The notes under the pieces are model-generated. The model was not told where the DNA came from, searched no databases, and was given only the letters and a program-made list of their open reading frames with translations. A stretch of DNA of 64,000 nucleotides from Cylicocyclus nassatus (taxonomy: Eukaryota > Nematoda > Chromadorea > Rhabditida > Strongylidae), in the NCBI GenBank assembly GCA_958299035.1, contig CATQJL010000001.1, forward strand, positions 10,639,817 to 10,703,816, in the 5' to 3' direction. Position 1 is the stretch's first letter; each line of letters begins with the position of its first letter. The position numbers and the translations under genes are program-made. Below, piece after piece: positions 47,101 to 60,000 of the stretch.

Positions 47101-48017
47101 ATTCATCTCTTCCTGAAATCTTTTTTTACTTGTAATCTAGGATGTTACAGAGCTTTCATGCCAACCTAATAGCTGCCAATTTCTCCTATTCTTTTCTTAT
47201 TGTAGATGTAAAAAACATGACCGGTGAGCATTATCGCTCGTGGTTTAATATGATTACAACCTCTGTATTCTTGATTCAGTTAGGTTGGGAGTTGTAGAAG
47301 CTTCGGTTAACATGCAAAGATGAAAGAGAACCGCTTTTCTTTAGACGTTGATTGATCTGACCTCTCTATGTCTTGTGGAGAATTTTATCTTCTAAATCGT
47401 CTGGTTATCTCTCTTTCACTGCTGAGTTATATTTTTTTTCTTTAACTCTGGTTTACCCATAATTCTACTCTGATTTTAAAGCCCTATCACTACTACCTTC
47501 GTTCTTACAATAAGAATGATTGCCTTTTTTGCACTATTGAGTTGAAACGGTGGAAGTGCATAACGCTCGTTTAAATCGACGCATGGCGGTGCTCGTATAA
47601 AATATCCTATATTTGAAAAACGTAACTTCTACATATCAATTGGAACAGTTTGCTGCCTCTATTGTTGTTGAAAATACAATTTTTCACATGTTGAAGCCAT
47701 CATCACTTTCCCAACGAGGTAATGAAAGGTATTGTCTGCTTTCCCCCATTTCGTTCTTTCCACTCTCAGTTCAACCCATGTATCTTCGCCTAGAATGGCA
47801 CAAGAGTTTTGCGTACATGCTTTCATATTCATAGCACTTAGTTGTCGCTCTGGACAACGATACCAGTGCGTCAGCAACACTGCAGAAGCGAAATGCTCTC
47901 CGAATTTCATCTGGCATTCATAGTTTTCACGATTCCATCCGACGTTTCACTTCAAATGCTTCGTTACGTCAGCTGCGTCGTCGTTATGTTGCAATGGGAA
48001 ATGTACTCAGTAATAAT
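44133..48017. other. upstream region of the channel gene, no other gene supported
   Basis: Contains G11 at 46934-46944 and AT-rich DNA. No coding exon could be supported here. The promoter of the downstream gene must lie here or further upstream, but I see no decisive element. Confidence 0.4.
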
Positions 48018-48019
48018 TT

Positions 48020-48021
48020 AG
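48020..48021 (+). promoter_or_regulatory. probable splice acceptor just upstream of the channel start codon
   Basis: AATTTAG ends at 48021, 26 bases before the ATG at 48048. It has the same ATTTAG form as several acceptors inside the gene. It could receive a 5' untranslated exon or a spliced leader. If used, it removes the upstream in-frame ATG at 47994 and makes 48048 the start. Confidence 0.4.
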
Positions 48022-48047
48022 CCGAACACCGTCTATGTGATGAGAGA

Positions 48048-51000
48048 ATGCCCGTCGCCAAACGCGGTCTCGTCGCCCCACAGAACACCTTCCTAGAGAA
48101 TGTCATACGCCGATGTAATAATGCAGGTCAGCTCTCAGTTAAATTTATGTTAATTTCACGTTATAATGTTGCTTTTTTCACGCCAAAACTAGTTTTCCCT
48201 GAAATGCGCGAGATAAAAAGCGATGTTTGCGCTTTGAATATGTGCAGAGTGATGGACAAAACTTTAGACAGGGCTTGGCACCTAGCTGAGAGCCGGCCAG
48301 GCCAGATCCACCGCCGTCTGGTTTTTCTGGTCGCTAGGCGCTTCACCCCATCCAACCCGGGTCAGCGATCGCCCCTGGAGATCAGAAGTTGGCCTAGTAA
48401 TGCTCTTGTGGAGGAAAATTTTTTATTACTTGATCATCAAAAAGAAGAGAAATAAACCCTGCACATCGGTTCCCGCCTACGGCCCTTGGTGGTAGCAAGA
48501 ACGTGTCAGGGTACACAGGGCGCCTTTCGGATCGGGCGAAAACCACGCGTCCGTAGCCAACAACAAATGCGGGACTAAATCAAGTTTTTTTTTTGAATAG
48601 ATAAATCTACGAATTACCAGTTTCTACGAACTAAACTACGAATTTAAGAGGTTAAACACGGGAGGGAGCTGTCGTCTCTGCTGCTATGTCCAATAAGCTC
48701 AGTCTATACAATAATCTTCTTCTTCCACCGCAAGAAGCAACGTCCGTATGCGCAAATCCAGTCCAATCCCGCATTTTCATTTACGAATCTAGGAACTTTC
48801 TCGTTCTGTTGGGCGCCCAACTCAAAGACATTATATTGGTCAACGGCTTAGTACGAAAACGTTCACTACGGAAGCTGCTAAAAACGAGGCCATGCCCAGT
48901 ATAGTAACAAAGATGAGAATCAAACTGGCAAATGCCGCTATTTTGCTCATATATACTCCGCCACTTGGTCGCGTTTCCAGCCGGAGTGGTCCGGCCGCGA
49001 AAACGGTAAACGCTACCGATTACCCGGCCAAGGTGTTAGGCAGCTGCTCGCATCGCGAAGCCGCTTCACTAATGATGAGAGAGAGCCCGCCGTGGCACAG
49101 ATGGGCCAATTCAAGTACTGTTGATATTTGACTTTATTCCAGATACTTCATTTATTCTCGCCAATGCACAAGTGGTTGATTATCCGATTGTGTACTGCAA
49201 TGACGGTTTCTCGAAACTTGTCGGCTACTCCCGGGCTGAAATCATGCAAAAGCCTTGCTCGTAAGTTTTTTCATGTTGAGCATTTTGGTTTGAATTTTCA
49301 GGCAAGTTCTTTTTATGTATTCGTTGCTTTCAAAAACACGCCTTTGCCAGCACAGCCCTTACAGATAATAGCACTTTCTGCATCACTGCAAAGTCTTCTT
49401 CCTAATTGACATGCGTTGCATCTTGAACTTCCTCCTACGGAACAAAACCTTCCAGGGAAGCTGCTGTACTAATGACAACGCTTGCTTCATAGCAGTGAGC
49501 GGCTTGCTGCAAATCAGTAACATTGCATGTCAGTCAGAGTGTGAGACCGCAATAACATTGAGTCAAACAAAAGTCTTCTGTTATTTTCCTTGTTTCACGG
49601 CTTTCTAGAAAGAATGGCCTGATTCGGATTTTTTTCAAAAAAGGAAGTTGTGCGCTTCCCGTACGTCTTCGAGCAGCCATAGATGCCTGTATCCTAGAAC
49701 AATTCCTTGAATTTGGTGACTTTGAAGGCAGCATCCGGGCAGAAATGAAATTGTAGCGTACAGGGGCTTCCGCCCTGATGAAACTCCTGCTCTAGTGGCA
49801 TTGCATCACTTTGCTTCTGAGGCGAGAAAACCCTTCAGAAGTGGTGACCTGCCCGTCCCGAAAGCCAGAGTTACGTATGTTGCGCACAGTCAACGGGGGT
49901 TAGAACTATTGCAAGTCTTAAACGCGGCGGCATGCGTCCATATTCAAAATGAGCTGCTTTTGGAATAGCCCGTTTTCGACACTTTCGTACTCTGCAAGCT
50001 TCATTTTCGAAATCAGCTGAAAGAATAAGCCCACCCCAGGACGCTGCCTTTAAGTTTCGTTTCTTCGAAATCATCGTATTAGACTCATAAAAAAGGGCTG
50101 CAAAAATTTACAGAGGAGTAGTGTAGATAGGAAGATCTCTTTGTTGGTTGTCTGTCGGCTTCGCAACGTCCAAAATAGAAACCGACTTTCTGCGAGAGAT
50201 CTAAAAGTGATGAAAATTCCACATTCCGAAGTTCTACAATTTTAGACCCTGATCATTGATTCTTAGCGTTAGAAAGGAAGTGTAACGTTGCATCAACTTC
50301 ACTCGGATGTTTTCCTGACTGCTTGTCTGCAGATTTTAAGGCCTGATCAGAGTTGATAAAGGAAAAATTCGCGGAGAGATATAACACTAATCTATCTTGT
50401 ATCGATTTAATTCTCACCTTCTTTTATTAGTGCAGATTCCTTTTCAAGACTTACGTGATCATTTATTAGTAACAGTAGGTTTAGTTGTTGAAGGGGAAGA
50501 CAATAATTGGTAGGTAAAGAATCACATACTGCAGTCTGCTCGCAACATCTTGCTCATTTCGCCAATACTTGCAGATGGGGAAAACTGGCATTCCAGCTAT
50601 CACCTGCGTGCGAAATCTGAAGAAATTTATTTTTTGAGTTGGATACCCGCCAATCTGATTTACCAGCTCCCATCTGAAAAGTTGATGTCTTTACGAAGTT
50701 TCACGTTATGGCAGAAAATAATTCGACAGTAAGTCTGTCAATGGATTTTGTGTCTTGAGAGACATTCGAGGTGTATCTTCCGTAGTAGATGGAGCACATA
50801 TGAATGTAATAACGATTATGGTTCACAATTCTTCTTCTTAGAACTGACCACAAGAACAGTCAATAGGACTATCTGGAAGTTTTTAAAGTTTATCTATGAG
50901 ATTCTCCCACACAAACAAACAATAGTATTAGCAAACAGCCAAAAGCGTCTTATCTGGTCAATTCAAGAGCTTAACTAGAAGGATTGGAAAAGAAACAAAA

Positions 51001-54000
51001 ATTATATGAGCATGAACATATTGAAGACGATGCATAGAGCAACGGCGCCTCTGTCGTTTCACGAAATAACAGTTAACGATTAATTTTAATTCAGACTACA
51101 GTTTTTGCATGGTGATCATGGCGATCCTTCGAATTTCGTGCGAATCCAAGAAGCCCTCGAGAATGGCCGAACGGATCAAGCCGAAATTGGACTTTGTAAA
51201 AAGAACAGTAGGAGTTCGATTTTAACCCTTCTTTACTTGATCGTATTTCCTTCATAACCTACCATTTAGAAACACAAATCTGGTTGCTGGTGCATTTGGC
51301 TCCGATCAAAAATGATAAGGAAAATGTAGTTCTGTATCTTTGTCAGTTTAAAGACATCACACCACTCAAACAGCCGCTCGATGATGAAAATAATAAAGGT
51401 GTGTTTACTTTTACCATTTGAGATCCTACGACTCACGAAGAAAGACTTACCCGCATAATATGTGGAAATAACAAAGCTTTGTTATTCTTTACAACAGCAT
51501 AAAAGGCTAGAAATCTCGCTGTTGATTTTCTTGAATTAGTCATATACTTGCCTAAAATTTCCTCAAGCTGTTCGGCGACACTTAACGATTAAAAAAGCTT
51601 TTGAGGTCATAGCTCTCGTCGATTTGACTTTTTATGCATATCCAATCACTTTTCCCATCATAGCGAAGTAAAGAAAAGTTATATCGGAAATTAATTATTT
51701 CCAGATAGTTTGCCTTTCGCACATACGCGGCTAGAAGCATGTGGTTGCACTTTTTTTCAATAATGTAGGAAGTTCATGACTGTCCTCGAAGCACTTTTTG
51801 TTCTGTGATATTATATTGAATTATTTGACATTGTTTGAAAGTAACGCTAGTCTCACCTCTCCCTTTACTTATGCCTATTTATGTATCCTTTTTTAAAAAT
51901 CATACTGAAGTCATACTGCGTAATTCTCCAAATTTTCAAAAAACGTGCTTATATTGGTTTTATGATGGTTCACGGTGGCGACATCGTGCTGTTTTTTCAT
52001 AACTTCAAACTAAGCAGGGCTTCCGTAGCTGTTATATTTTGTCTTAACCTACTATTTCCCTGGTTTAAAAAATGTATTATTTAAAACCCAATATTTTTGT
52101 TATTTTTTTCTAAAATTGCAAATTCCTATGGTGTTTTCCAGTTTCGAAGCTTGTTCCAAAAAGGATTTGATCCACTGCCTGATCGCTCTAAGCCTGCGTT
52201 TTATTCGTTCAGGCTCATAGCTTCTTTATGATAGCATTCATATTCTTTGTTATGCTGCACTTCTGCAGCGATCTCTTCAAAGTAGCATTTAGCTATTAAG
52301 GTAATTTGTATTAGGAAGTATTACTAGATCTTTATGTCTTCTCTTGCAGTCGTTACACTCATAGAGTCACTCATAGAGTTGGTGTAAACTGCTAATTAAC
52401 TTGCCACTTTGAAAAACTTGAATTGGAGCGTTTTCGTTTAGGTTACAGGTTTAAGTCAATCCTGGAAATGCCGGCTTGCTCGATTTTTGTGTTGAGAGTG
52501 ACAGTACTTTACGCATTGACGAGCATGCAAATTTTTGGTTGTTTACTTTTGTCGAAGCCTTTCACGAAAAAAGCATTTTTTGGATAATACGCATACCGCT
52601 ATGTACAGTATACCCAAGTAGCTTTGAGGGACTAACATGAAAGATGGAAGTCATTTTTGAATTCAGCGCAAAGACAACTCCTGGAGCGAATGTCTGTAAA
52701 AAGTCGCCATTTTAACGATATTCAGGCCCTGACACACCATGTGCGTCAAGCGGTCCCGCGCGGTAGTCATTGCTGGACACATCCCTGGTTGTCAGGCTCT
52801 TGTCAGTGTGGTGAGGTATCAAAGAAGTCTATCCAGCTTTTGCGACAAATTATCGTAGGTGTGGTATCCCATTTGTTGGACTGCCAGGCCATGTAATTAC
52901 TTTTTTTGAGCAGCTTCCCTAAACGCATAAGATGAAGTGAAACATGAAACGCTAGGTGCTGGCGCTGTTACAGAAGTTTTTGCATCTGAATGCATCAAAT
53001 AGGTCCTTCGATTGCTTTTGAGTAATTGTCTTCGTGTTTGCTTAAGGTCCTATCTTCCAAACATAAAGGCACCGTCCACCCAGATTTTCGACTTCCACGT
53101 TTTTCAGAGTCTTCTCATGTCCCTGACTCCGAATATGAAGTCGAGAATGCTCGAAAACCCCTACAATCCCAGTTCCGGAGAACCCACAGGCCGGCTTTCC
53201 AGAACGGTGATTGGATGGGCGCGCACAAATGGGCGGGCATGGATGGGGGTCCTCGTGCATCTTCGCTATTCCGGAGCGATTTTCTCGCTTCCGAAGCGGC
53301 ATTTTGCGCCGCGACTTGGGCACTGGATTGATAGAGGGCCCCACTATTATATGCTGCCAAAAGCTCAACACCCTCAACTTAAGGTGGACGGTGCCTTTAA
53401 CATACTCTTTTGAAAAATTGCAACCCTGTGATCTGTTTGTTTCGCGGTAATCCCGGCAACATCACGTCTTTATGATCCTAAAACAGTGGTATAATGGGTG
53501 CCAAAGGTTGGCTTCCTCCCACGCACAATAAGTCGCATTGTAAATCGAGCTTTCGAGCGAAACAGCGAAACACAACTCTCGGATCTCTTTTTGTGCGTCT
53601 CCTTGCTCTAGGAGCATGGATTGATATGGTGTTTTTGGTTCAATTAAGCGATGAGCACGCTGGAGAACTTGGCTTTGTTGGGAAACTCAGGAATGTGAGG
53701 CGATCGAAGCTCAGTGTGATTCATTGGAGACAGCCCACCTGCTTTTGACTGCAGATAGAAATAGTAGCTTTGAGCACACTCTAGAACTGTTATGCACGCA
53801 GTGCCATCCATATTCTTCATTTAATGATCTGAAGCTTTCACCATGGCTACATTGTTATCTCAATCGCTACTGCAGAAAAAATGTCGCTCGAAAAAACCTA
53901 ACGCTGCTAAATTTGTTAATTCAATAATAAGCGCCGAATCTGAATGCTTCTGAACGCCAAGTCTTCTACTGTGAGAGACATACAAGTAGTGCTCGAACTA

Positions 54001-57000
54001 TAAAGTTGAGAGTCAGCAAAGTGCAGCAGTCATGTACTTACACTAATCTTTAATTTTGCTCAACGCTCCGTGATATCGATAATGTGTGCTTGTCGCATAT
54101 TCTATAGTGGCCAACTCATTTTCATCAAAAAGATGATTTCATTATTGCAAATGCCTCAATTTCAAGAGCACAACGCACCTGATTTTTTTCGAACTCGATC
54201 AATCCTGACCCACCAAACAATTTGGCGACCTAAGGAGCCTCTACCGTGCTGCTCCTTACCGAAGAGATTTGTGGGAGAGCAATTGTTTCACAAGGCACAA
54301 TGGTGCCAAATGCTATAGTGGCTTGCACAGAAGGTGAAATGCGGTAAAGTTTGCTCATGAGGAAGTAGCTTCGACTGTCGCCAGCATTGCCGGCCAATTG
54401 CGCGCGCAAAATGCCGGCAGTGCTGGCGCAGCTACTACCTGTTCACGCGCATATTTTACCGTTTCAAGGACTGTGCAGGCACACTATATTAAGCGAAAAA
54501 TCTACTCGACTGTACAGTTGTAGCTCTTGTGACAATACCTCTGCATTGCAGGCTTATCGCGGATTTTGCAAATTGCCAGAATTGCAAAGTCAAAGCAACA
54601 ATTCAATCAGATTGAGACCAAAGACCTGCACAAAACGACGACGTCGGTATCATCGAACTTCACCCAGGTACATTTAACTGTCATACGTCCTTCCCTTTGC
54701 CCCTGAAATTTCTGAATGAAAGATTCTTTGTGTGAAGATTCTTCAGCACGTCTTCACTGCTCCTGCTCCCACCAATGTGCACACATAAAACAGCGTCAAG
54801 ACACAGCGGTACCGCAGTTATAGACAGCAGCGTGAATTGACTGTGAATTTCAGAACCCTAGTGAGCTTACTGTGTGTATGGGCCAGTCCAAGCGTTTCCA
54901 CTGCATCCTGAGTAGTTCAGAAAGTTATCATGAAAACCGCTTGAATTATACTGTTTTAGTGTTACGAGGTTAACGGCCGCATAGTGAGTTTAGAGTTGCT
55001 CGTGCTCGAACTGTCCAGCTCCTCTGTGCTTTGCCATGAAATACACTACCTGTGGTGTATTTATAAAAATGCGTATATAATTTCAAGATAATTGATGGCG
55101 CTACATAATCACTTTCGCTTCTATTTTTCACTGCATTACAGCATCACACTCAAAGCACAGTATTTCCACACCGAATCACATAATTTCTCTATACAGCACT
55201 TTCCATGCACTGCCTTTTGGTGAGATCTAACGCCAAAGCTGTGCGCGATTTAATCTGATAAGAAAACACGTAATTTATTCACAACAACCTAAAGAACCAT
55301 AATAGAGTATTTCTCTAAAGGAATCTTCGATTAGTTCGCAAATTACCAACTTTATTCTGACCAAGTTTTTGAGCACGTGTTGGTCAAATCAGCGGAAAAA
55401 AGCTGTCTTATCTTAATTATGAATCGTTGCAGAATTCGATACAATCTATGATAATGTTGACTGGTCCTCAAGCTGCAATGTCGGCTCGGTTCTTTTAATA
55501 CTTTGGATGCGTGTAAATTTGGCTTCATATTTTTTAGTCAAGCTCAAATTCTTTCCCTAACTTTTTTTGAAGAAGAAAAGCAGAACATTTATAGTAGCTA
55601 GTTATTTTTTGTTTCTAATATAAGAGAATCAGTCAGTTGTTTGGAGGTATATTCGAAATTTGAATTGAAAGCAGGTAGATCAATGGGGCAGAGGAGAAGG
55701 TTTTACATGGAGTAATATTAGCTTGGCAGCTAAGTCGTGCTTTGTCCTATAATACTTCTCTTTTTGGATGTAGCGCATAAATTGCATTGTACTTGTATGA
55801 CTACAGAAACGCACAAACTTGATTTTGATAAAGAATATCTAAACTTTCCAACAATTGTGAGATTTGAGGTCTTAGTATAAGGCAAATTGAAGCTTGCACA
55901 ACTCGAAACAAACACATAAAGACTAAACTAAAGGAAAATTGTTGTTAGGGATTACTCACTATGCTTAAATAAGATCTGAAAGTTGAAGACTGATTGAGAT
56001 GCGCTTTTGGAAAATGAACGAATCGTTGTCATCCTTTTTCGCAAAAACTGCAGTCAATATGTAAAGATGAAAAAAATCCGCGAAAACCCCGACAATTCTC
56101 TTTCCGGAGAACTTGCGGGCTCTGCGGAACGGTTATTGGATGGGCGCGCAGATGGGCGTGCATTACTGAAGGTACCGCCTAGGGGTCCTGTGCCCCTAAG
56201 TTATTCCGGAAGATATCCTCGCTTCCGAAGCGACATTTTGCGCCGCGACTTGGGCATTGCCTTGACAAAAGGTCTTACTATCGTATGCGCCTTAGACTCC
56301 TATTAAGGTGCATGATGCTTTCAGAATCTCAGAACCTTCGATAAGACTTTTACAACAGGGGATTTTGACTTGTTGAACACTTGTATTGTCGCGGTAAAAA
56401 TAACACATTTTGATTTTACAGAAGTACCTCGTTGCAATGATATTTTGTCCAAAATCCTTGCATCGAGTTTGCAGACTCTCTTGAACCTATAGTCACCCTT
56501 ACGGATGGCAAATTCTGTTAAAAATGACTGCATTCGTAGCCCACATCACATTTATATAATAGCAAAAATCAAATGCGCTGATGAAAGTTATATGAAAACC
56601 TCCATTACATTATTGCAAACCTAATATTTTACAAAATGTGGCATTGAAGCCATGTAATATAAACCGCCTTCTAGCTCAACAACATTCTAATCCTTGGTTC
56701 AACTATTACTATGCAAAGGATATGTGAAAGACTGATGAAGGAAGATAATTTTAAGGTTATGAACCTGGGTGGCGATATGCTGCCACAATATCGACAGGAG
56801 ACACCAAAGACGTCGCCACATATCATTCTACACTATTCCACCTTCAAAACTATTTGGGACTGGTCGATACTGGCGCTGACGTTCTATACTGCGTTTATGG
56901 TCCCCTTCAACATTGCCTTCAAGAACAGGTATGCATCTCTTTGTGACTGACTTGATAACGTATGGCGCTTTTTTGGTTTTAGCTGTTTCTATAGATCTAA

Positions 57001-60000
57001 GGTCAGGATCATATGAGGACATATATATAAACCTTCATATCGTCGGTAAAGCATAGAATAGATAAATGCATAAAAACATCAATTAAGTATTAGTGAAATA
57101 TCTCAATTTTGGTGAAGTGGCTGTTTATGCTGCCATCTTGCAGGGTTTCCTCCGCTGTGCAAGAAGGATAGAAGGAAAGTAGTTTTGTTCCTTGGTCGAA
57201 ACTATTAACAAGTATATGTACCTATAACGAAGTTGTAGGCGGTCTACTTTTAGTCACATTCATGAGTTTGCAAAGTGATAATTGCGTGATGCTAGTCATC
57301 TTGTCGTGGTTCCACGTAATCCCAAATTTATAAAATGTCTTCAAAGTACATATCATGGGTGCCTCAACGAACTTTTTCTGCAAGGAGATGTACTTACCAC
57401 ATCTCTGCTGGAAGAGGGTAGTCCTGCTGAATCTGCATGCAAAGGAGAAGTTTTTTCGCTCAAAGAGTCAGAATATAATGTAATGCAAAAGACCTTCTTC
57501 TATGGCATTGGATGCCCATCTCTTCAGTCTTCATTACGTTTTCCTTCTTCTCAGACAATTGCACCGGGAAGTTCGCAGGTGCTTGCTCGGCCACCAATCA
57601 TCCATGCCGCGAGCTGCCCGGTATAGACCGATGTTGGACCCGATAAGTGACCGCGGCGCATCCTGTAAGCGCCCGATAGTTGACCCGATTAGCATGCTTG
57701 TGAGGCTTAGGAAGAGTGGAAAAATTTTGACCTGTCTTTCGTGACAACGACTCAATACAAAGTGAGCAACTTGTTAGCTCACCTGTCGACATCACTATCC
57801 TCGATAACACTCAACCATTTGCTGAAGTTAGTTTCATAAGCATATAAGCTCAACTGCCACACAACCCAACCCGAGAAGCGATTACAAGTCCCACAGACTA
57901 GAGTAGCACCATCGCTGCGGCGTACCTCACGCAGGTTGCGCCTTGAGCTACAGTGTGTAAGAAGTGTGGCCTTTGATAAGGCCCGCGGCACGCCGAGTGA
58001 GGTGATTGGGCCGCGACTCTCCCGATAAGCTCTTTCCAATTTTAACTTTAGCCGCGGCGTTCCCGGTAAAATATACATGGGCCGCGGCGTGCGCGGCTGA
58101 AATTTCAAGTGCCGCGGCGCGCCATGTAGCATGTTTTGAGGCCGCGAACTTTCCGATGCAATTGTCTGAGTTGTCCCTAACTAGGGTCGCACACTGTTGA
58201 AGACTATCTGTGTTTTGTGGCGCAAAGCTTTTTCAATCCGACCGAAAGTTTGTAGCCACAGTGCCTTTCTCGGTATGATAACACAACCAAATGATTAAGA
58301 GTGGCCTAAATTTTTTCAAGTTGCGTATCGACGAACTGCATTCTTGGTCAACTTATGCCGAAAAGGGTCTTTTACAAAAGATGTAAAGCTTGACCATTTT
58401 CTGAAGAAAAAAAAACGATGATTTTTGACGTATAAATTCGACGTTTGAAGACAACAGAGGAAGTTTATGTAAGGTCAGAATCGTTTGCAGCACTATGGAA
58501 CTTTGAGCTAATCTTCTCAGCGAGAATGATCGCCTGCTTATCTGCAATTTTTCAACCAATTTTGTGGACATAATAAAAAGAGAATTACTCTGGAAAAAGA
58601 GCAGCTGAACAAGATATCGACCAGCTTAATTACCAAGAACGAAATAGTTTGAACTGAAAAGTGCTTTGCCTAATTTCTGGTGAGGCAAATGAGCAGTATC
58701 CTATCGAGTGCTTATTGTTTTAGCCTTAAACCATTTTTCATGCAACCGATCAGGTAAAGATCATCCTTTATTATTTTGATTATCGTGCTTTGATGTAGTT
58801 ACGTATCATTAGTGTACGGTTGCGCTTGCCGCACCTGAATAGAGAAAACATATTTGGATTTATTCTGCACGATTTGATGTCAATGTTGATGTATATTACG
58901 TGTGCACGCGCTTCGGTTAAATCCACTACTTTGCTGTTGCAAATGAATGTTAGCTTGCTTTCTGTCACATACAAAGACTCACAAGGCATCTTGCACCAGT
59001 TGTCGGTAGACGCAATACATGCAACGGAAATCAACGCTTGTTATGCCAGGATCTAACAAACAATTTTTTAGATTCGCATGTTCGTTTTGATCTTACTTGA
59101 TGCTGGTGATGTGATGTGATTTAGGGAATATCCGGGTGGCGGCATCGATTCTGTTGCGCTAATGGACTCGATAGTCGATGTTATATTTTTTGCCGATATC
59201 TTATTGAACTTCCATACTACTTTCGTTGGACCGGGTGGAGAGGTTTGCTAAAACTTCAATCATCACAGCTGATTGAAACATCTATTTAGGTTGTTATTGA
59301 TCCCTCGATAATTCGACAAAACTACTTCAAATCTTGGTTCCTTATTGATCTCTTATCTTGCTTGCCTTATGATATATTCTATATGTTTAAACGAGACGAC
59401 GAGGTTCTCATCTTTACTCTTTCGTTCAAAATGCAAATTGACGATTTCTGTTGCAGAGAATAGGTAGCCTATTTTCGGCATTGAAAGTTGTACGACTGTT
59501 GCGATTAGGAAGGGTAGCAAGAAAACTCGATAACTACCTTGAATACGGCGCAGCAACACTGCTGCTTCTGCTCTGTGCTTACGTTCTTGTAGCTCACTGG
59601 TTGGCGTGTATATGGTTCGCAATAGGAGAATACGAAGTTAAACTTAAAGTGAGCTTCACGGTTTTCCTTCAGCTCTTTGAGACTATGAACATCAAGTCCT
59701 AAACAAACTCAATTCTCAGATGGACAATCCATTGCTACCCGAAGGCTGGTTATTTCGGCTGGCAAACGATTTAAAGGCCCCATACAACATCAATCTGTCT
59801 AACAGAACACGATTAGCAGGTGGACCATCAAGGACAAGCTCTTATATATCATGTTAGTTCAATTGGAAACACCGAACTCGCTTATACATTTCCTTACCTT
59901 CCAAATTTAGCTCTATACTTTACAATGAGCTGCATGTCTACTGTTGGATTTGGCAACATTGCCAGCACAACGGACAATGAAAAAGTAGGTTACAGAGGTT

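Larger units (their letters stand above)
51399..54551 (+). other. egl-2 intron 4, repeat-rich
   Basis: The largest intron, 3153 bp. It contains a TA-flanked inverted-repeat element at 53065-53398 and a GC-rich foldback hairpin at 54342-54461 close to exon 5. No coding frame is supported. Confidence 0.6.

Noticed and set aside
47994..48455. 153-codon open frame as a separate gene
   Set aside because: Its first part is egl-2 exon 1 and its remainder is intron read-through; the donor at 48127 joins in phase to the PAS exon.
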